From contig CAJFCJ010000005.1 in NCBI GenBank assembly GCA_904063045.1, forward strand, positions 1,891,167-1,955,166: a stretch of DNA of 64,000 nt, read 5' to 3'. The stretch is from Dimorphilus gyrociliatus (Eukaryota > Annelida > Polychaeta > Dinophilidae). The notes under the pieces are model-generated. The model was not told the DNA's origin. It was given only the letters and a program-made list of their open reading frames with translations, and searched no databases. Position numbers and translations under genes: made by a program. Positions 58,950 through 64,000 of this stretch are shown here, piece by piece; position 1 is the first letter of the stretch, and every line of letters starts with the position of its first letter.

Positions 58950-60857
58950 ATGAATCCTTTTTGGCATCTTTTAATCTATATTCTAATTTTGAGGTTTGTT
59001 CTTTTTATTAATTATTCTCTACCTTTTTACCTTTTCTATCTATTTTAATCTTTTTCTATCGTGCATCGGGTTTTTTTTTCATTTCATTCTATCTATTGAT
59101 CAATTTATCTTCTCTGTGATGTTCATTGAATCCGTCAATTTTCACCGTTTAATAAACTTTCGATTAATGAAATATTTTACGGTTTCTTAATTAATAGGTT
59201 AATTGAATCGAAAAGGAATATTTCACATATGCATTTAATTATAAGTCAATTACTAGAGGATCAGTACAATGGAGAAATAAGACCAGGAGCTGTAAATAGT
59301 GAAGCGACAACAGTTTATTTAAACTTTCGAATAAATTCAATGTCAGCATTAAGGGAAACTTCCATGGTAAATATTTCTCATTCCTCTTTCTCTCTTCCCC
59401 CTCTCCCCCTTCTCTCTCTCCCTCTTTCTCTAGACCTTCATCTTACCTCCTATATTTTTCCTTTTTGTTTCTATATTTCCATTTAAATAAAGCACTAAAT
59501 TCTAACCTTCTTTAGTATCAGAAATTTAGTTAAATTAAAGTAATCGTTTATTGATTAATTCTATAGGATTACACAGTCAACGTTTATTTAAGGATGATGT
59601 GGTTTGAACCGAGGTTAGCTTTTCAAACAGCACATGGAGACTATACAGAAAATGACGCCTACACCTTGTCACATAAACAATTCTCTAAACTCTGGATTCC
59701 AGATTTATTCATTAAGAATGAAAAGGACGGTAAATTACACGACCTTGTATTACCAAACAAGTTAATGCGGTTGAATGCTTCGGGCAGTATCCTGTATAGC
59801 CAGAGGCTAAGTTTAACTTTGGCATGTGAATTAGATTTGACACGGTTCCCTTTGGATAATCAAACCTGTAAATTTATATTTGCCAGTTGTGAGTGTTTAA
59901 TCTCAGCTATTTTTCTTAATGTAATTCGGGTTTCTTTTATTTAAATAATAAGATGCCCATACTCTTGAGGATGTTATTATATTATGGACAAAAGAAAATC
60001 CGGTACAAGCAATTAAGGATCTAAAAGTACCGGAGTTTGAACTGTTAGATATTACAACTGGTTACTGCATATCAAATTCAAGTACTGGGGCATATGCTTG
60101 CCTAGAAGCTGTCCTTTTCTTCCAACGCCAGGTCAATTATTATCTTATTCAAGTCTATTTACCGTCGCTACTAGTCGTGGTACTTTCCTGGGTATCATTT
60201 TGGATAGACGCAGACGCCGTCCCAGCCAGAGTTTCACTGGGATTGTTGACTGTTCTGACAATGACTACACAAAGTTCAAATTTTGCTGCACGTATGCCTA
60301 GAGTTAGTTATGTAAAAGCAATCGATGTTTGGATGGCTAGCTGCCTCTTGTTCGTTTTTGGCGCTCTTGTCGAATACTCATTTGTTAATGTTCTCGTTCG
60401 GCGTTCCAGACCTATGCAACAGCAAATAATAAGTAATCTTGTAAAACAAGCTCAGGTAAATATTAAAAAAGCAGGACTTGCAGTGAATTCACTGTGAATT
60501 ATTCATAATTAACAGTCATAAAAAACGAGACAAATATATATATATATATATATAGGGGATTTTACTATACTCAGATTTTTCTTTTTCCTTTAGCAGGGAA
60601 ACGGACCGTCCGATAACAATGACTCATTGGATAAACACAGACAAGAGGCTTTCGAAACCCAAGTAAAATTACGCAGGATCAGTAATTCACCAGAAGTTAC
60701 TGTCGTACCCCCGTCAATGAATATGTCTTCCATAAAAAATCGAGGAGCGTTGATCGATAAATTCAGCAGGTTTACTTTTCCACTGGTCTTTGGCCTATTC
60801 AACTTATTTTATTGGATATACTATTTAACAAACACGTCATCAAGTGAACTCCGATAG
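58950..60857 (+). CDS. Anion-type Cys-loop receptor (glycine/glutamate-gated chloride channel-like)
   Basis: Exons 58950-58993 (signal peptide, MNPFWHLLIYILIL), 59198-59366, 59567-59888, 59953-60455 and 60594-60857 give 433 residues. It has a 13-residue Cys-loop (C-ELDLTRFPLDNQT-C). It also has the second loop-C cysteine pair (GYCISNSSTGAYACLEAVLF) found in glycine and glutamate-gated chloride channels. M1 is QVYLPSLLVVVLSWVSFWI. M2 is PARVSLGLLTVLTMTTQSS, with the PAR anion-selectivity motif. M3 starts YVKAIDVWMASCLLFVFGAL, and M4 is FPLVFGLFNLFYWIYYL just before the C-terminus. The likely role is a neurotransmitter-gated chloride conductance. The ligand cannot be fixed from sequence alone. 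Confidence 0.92.
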
Positions 60858-61172
60858 ATGGAAGCACTTCAGTTTCATATTGTACATTTATATATCATTT
60901 TTCCTATTCCTCAATCATTTCCTCCTTACTAGACACTATTTTTTTGAAAACTGAATTAAATTTATTACAGTATTCTATATTTGCATTATTTTTAATATTC
61001 GATATCTTATTTCTTTGTCTCTCTCTCTCTCTCTCTCGCTTTAGACTTATCTCCTCTTTCCTTCTCTTTATCCTACACTTTTCTATTATATCTTTAAGAC
61101 TATCAAAATTTTATTACATGTTCCTTCTTTTATATTATTTTTTAAAGATGAAGTGAAAACAAAGAGAGAGAG

Positions 61173-61216
<44 letters not shown>

Positions 61217-61373
61217 TATTAGGGGAAAAGTTAGTATGACGAGAAAAAACCCAAAAGAAAAATATAAAACAAAACAGGGACAATTTTGTATTTTTTGCAA
61301 ATAATCCTTTTATTATAAGAGAAAGAGAATTAAAATGGATGCTAAAAAAATATCATAATGAATTTCATTCAAA
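60858..61373. other. 3' spacer with (GA)n tract
   Basis: T/C-rich sequence and a long (GA)n run at 61163-61212. It should hold the 3' untranslated regions of the converging channel (+) and CHRD (-) genes. Confidence 0.65.
61163..61212. repeat. (GA)n microsatellite
   Basis: About 24 GA units with two interruptions. Confidence 0.9.
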
Positions 61374-64000
61374 TTAAGAAGAAATCCTTGGAGCTTTGGC
61401 TATAAGCGCTTTCTCATTGAATCTCGATGTGGTAATATGTAATTCTAATTCTCCTGCGTTTAGAGCACTAACAATATCAGCGGATGGATTATCAAGACTC
61501 CATTCTAGTTTTTGGGAATTATCTTCCAATTGGATATAGCTTTCTCCCCTTACATTTGCATCTGTAGCTAGTGTTGTTGAGCCTCGTTTTAGGGTCAAAC
61601 TTTGCACAACTTCGTTAGATGCAACATTTCTTAAGAGAGAGTTGATCTCCAATTTAGCATTTGAAGGTGCCAAAAAGAATGTACTTAAACCGTTTGTATT
61701 AACCTCTTCAACGCCGAAATCTGTTGGTTTACCTTCCAAAGATAGCACGCTGGTACGGAAATTGGCTACACTGAATTCTGGATAGGGGAATTGCCCATGA
61801 ATTTGTCTATCTGAATTGAATGCTGGAGAGCTGACAATTTCTGCATAAAGATGGCCGCTTGCCAAAATCCAATAAGATTTTACAGAGTCCAACGGCCATG
61901 TACCGGTGGCAACACCGTTTTCGAAATTCTCTATTTGGTAGATTAGACTACCAGAATGGCCTTGCCTAGCGGGTCCTCTTATCGACAAAGTTCCAGCGAC
62001 ATTAGGTGCAACAACTGCATATCGGAATCCTGTCTGTTCTGGTATAAGAACAATTTCTCCCTTATTCTCTTTATAATTGATCCTTAACGGAGCAGCTACA
62101 GAACTGGCGAGGGTAACCTCGATTTCTTCATTATTGGTAGATTTAAAAACGGCCGAATAAGAATTAGCATCTAAATATAAAGAACAATTAAAAGAATTAG
62201 CCAACAATGCTATCCTAATATTTGGACGATGCTAAACGATTACCTCTGGGGGAGAGATTATACACTTGATAAACAAGATTTCCACTATCGACATCGGTAG
62301 AATCGACCCGTAGAACGGTATCACCTTTCAAAAGAAGCAAAATAGAAGAGAGTTTAGTAAAGGTTGAAGGGTTTTATAGAAAAGGTCGCCTTGTTTATAA
62401 AGCTATTAAGGAAAACATGAAAATACATACCATTGAACTTTATCTCAATTGTACTGATTGCGAAGTTAGACGAAGCGGCCCTAACCCATACTCTATCATC
62501 CGTTATCGATAAACTTATAATAGCCGATTTAGTATCTTGCTGATTAAAACCCTTTTAAAGAGAGACAAAAACACAAAATCAGAGATATAAAAACTAAGTT
62601 TAAGGAAGATTATCAATAGACAATAATGTTTTTACAATGATTTATCATTAGATTGTTATCTTCTTCATCTAATTTGTTTATAAAAGAAATCAAATAATAC
62701 TTACTCCTAGATACTTTGCACTGGGAATACAAATTCCATTAGGTTCAACAACGAACGAATAAGGTGCATTTGATCCAATAAAATCGTTACCCTTTAGCCA
62801 ACCATCCTTTCCCCAATCAATACCCAAATGGTAATAATATTGAAATTCGTGTATCTAGAGAAAGGAAAAAGTTATTTATTTGTTTTATTTATTTTACTCT
62901 ATCGATTATATAATCAGATTTTATCACGAACTTTCTGCAGAAGGACCAGGGTAGATTTCTCTAATTGATTACCGGCACTTTCATCTCTAAGAGTCAATTC
63001 TAGACGGCCATTCTATAATAGAGATGGGAAGAAAGAAAGAAAAAATACAATATATATATATATATAGATATATACTTCAAAGATTATTTTCTTTCAATTG
63101 ATTTAAATATTTACTTCTAAATCGTCAATAGTATTGGAATCTAAATTGGACCATACTCCAATAGCCCTAATCGCTCCAGAGGCCACTGGAATTTCATATA
63201 CAGCGTCATTGCCTTTGTAAATACTCAATTTATGAGATGAGCTACAAATAATAAATAACATATATTAATCCATATATGTATATATCTATATATATATATA
63301 TTATTTCTGATTAAAGTTAGTTTAAATACGTACGTAAATTGAGAGAGTGATATATTATATGCTAAATTATTCATGTGAATATCGTGGTAGAATTTACCGT
63401 CGGCTCCAGTTGAACCTATATTTACTTTCGAGGTATATTCGTTAGCCGGTCTGTATGGCCATTGACCGATTAAGTTCTTTTTGTATTCCGCTGAGCAGCT
63501 GTTGATATCTCTATTTAAACCTTGGCTTGTTGGACGAATTTTTACGTTAGCGCAAGAGTAGTAAGTACTACAATTGTTATGTCCCATATTTTCTTGATAA
63601 CATGGAGCCTCATCGGGTCTGTATTTATCCAACATAACCGATATTACTTGAAGGAAACACCTGTCGCATTTTATGTCTGGAATGTTGACGGTTAGGTAAT
63701 GTTGAGCGGGGCAACGGCCGATTGGATAACCAGATATCCAGCAGTCAGGTCCCAAATCCATTTTAGCAGCATCGTTATGGGGTATATGATCCAAGAGGAG
63801 GCAAGTGGCATCGGGTTTACCATATTCGTTTAGACTCACTATAGTCGGGGCTTCTCTATGAAAGATGGTCTCTTCAAATCTTATTGTCATTGGTCCGGGT
63901 ACGATATCCATGTAATTAGCTTCGAATGGGTTGTTCTCGTCGCTGCATGGTCCCGACTTGATACCACTGTTAGTACTCTCGGGACGAGGGCATACAAAAC
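61374..64000 (-). CDS. Secreted protein with LPMO/chitin-binding-like region and CHRD-like repeats, 5' end outside window
   Basis: Exons, right to left: 63334 to beyond 64000, 63115-63241, 62932-63012, 62705-62854, 62431-62551, 62244-62324 and 61374-62170. All are in phase, about 670 residues visible. The N-terminal part visible has CPRPESTNSGIKSGPC, VPGPMTIRFEETIFHR and LLLDHIPHNDAAK. It continues with the cysteine-rich VNIPDIKCDRCFLQVISVML and NCSTYYSCANVKI, which recalls chitin-binding type-4/AA15 lytic polysaccharide monooxygenases (C..C.LQ, ..C..Y..CA.V.I). The mature N-terminal histidine cannot be checked. The last exon carries two CHRD-like units (LSIRGPARQGHSGSLIYQIE, then LASGHLYAEIVSSPAFNSDR with QIHGQF; and a second ending ALNAGELELHITTS). 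It is probably an extracellular matrix or mucus-layer protein, but the function is not known. Confidence 0.65.

Noticed and set aside
59881-59944. Reading on past the donor at 59889 in the chloride-type channel
   Set aside because: The extension is hydrophobic intron translation. Splicing to 59953 restores the conserved FASYAHTLEDV segment.
1-64000. tRNA, rRNA, transposase, retroviral or CRISPR sequence
   Set aside because: I looked for B-box-like GTTCGAATC, reverse-transcriptase or transposase motifs and spaced repeats by eye and saw none. A proper search could still reveal diverged copies.

Overview
This is a eukaryotic nuclear window: AT-rich, with spliced genes of animal type. Many introns are only about 50-75 bases, and intergenic spacers and a few long introns are full of (TA)n, (GA)n and pyrimidine runs. 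The gene set (E74/ELF-type ETS factor, YTHDF, Pumilio, DGK-theta, two Cys-loop channels, a CHRD protein, ciliary/sperm-type orphans) points to a compact-genome bilaterian, most likely a protostome such as an annelid or another spiralian. That placement is inference. Exon borders were read by eye from GT/AG sites and reading-frame phase; almost every coding exon listed keeps frame with its neighbours.

Layout. 355-7739 (+): 3' part of a large CCDC162-like coiled-coil gene, cut by the left edge. 7.7-16 kb: no confident gene, simple repeats, one compact promoter-like island at about 15.3-15.4 kb. 16.0-19.7 kb (-): an unrecognised secreted acidic protein, then a Ly6/uPAR three-finger protein. 19.7-23.2 kb: repeat-rich spacer. 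23.2-24.1 kb (+): PWWP2-type reader. 24.4-25.2 kb (-): an unrecognised small type II membrane protein. 25.4-27.1 kb (+): C8orf74 homologue. 27.2-29.2 kb (-): ribophorin I, head-to-head with TBC1D22 (+, 29.6-31.1 kb). 31.4-36.6 kb (+): C3orf20/FAM194-type gene converging on, and overlapping in coding sequence with, DGK-theta (-, 36.5-41.4 kb). 42.5-44.4 kb (-): YTHDF m6A reader, head-to-head with Pumilio (+, 45.3-48.4 kb). 49.2-50.6 kb (+): orphan 7TM receptor. 50.7-51.2 kb (-): CHRAC1, with a 129-base divergent promoter shared with EEF1D (+, 51.3-52.2 kb). 52.3-54.0 kb (-): E74/ELF ETS factor with an intronic alternative TATA promoter and first exon. 56.1-58.0 kb (-) and 58.9-60.9 kb (+): two Cys-loop channels back to back, one with a normal anion-channel M2 and one with a highly divergent M2. 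61.4 kb to the right edge (-): secreted protein with an LPMO/chitin-binding-like region and CHRD-like repeats, 5' end outside the window.

The genes do not form a pathway. The clearest organisation is pairwise: five head-to-head pairs share short spacers (small TM gene/C8orf74, RPN1/TBC1D22, YTHDF/PUM, CHRAC1/EEF1D, and the two channels). Several of these spacers hold recognisable core-promoter or activator motifs. Nothing viral, no transposon coding sequence, no CRISPR and no rRNA or tRNA gene was recognised.
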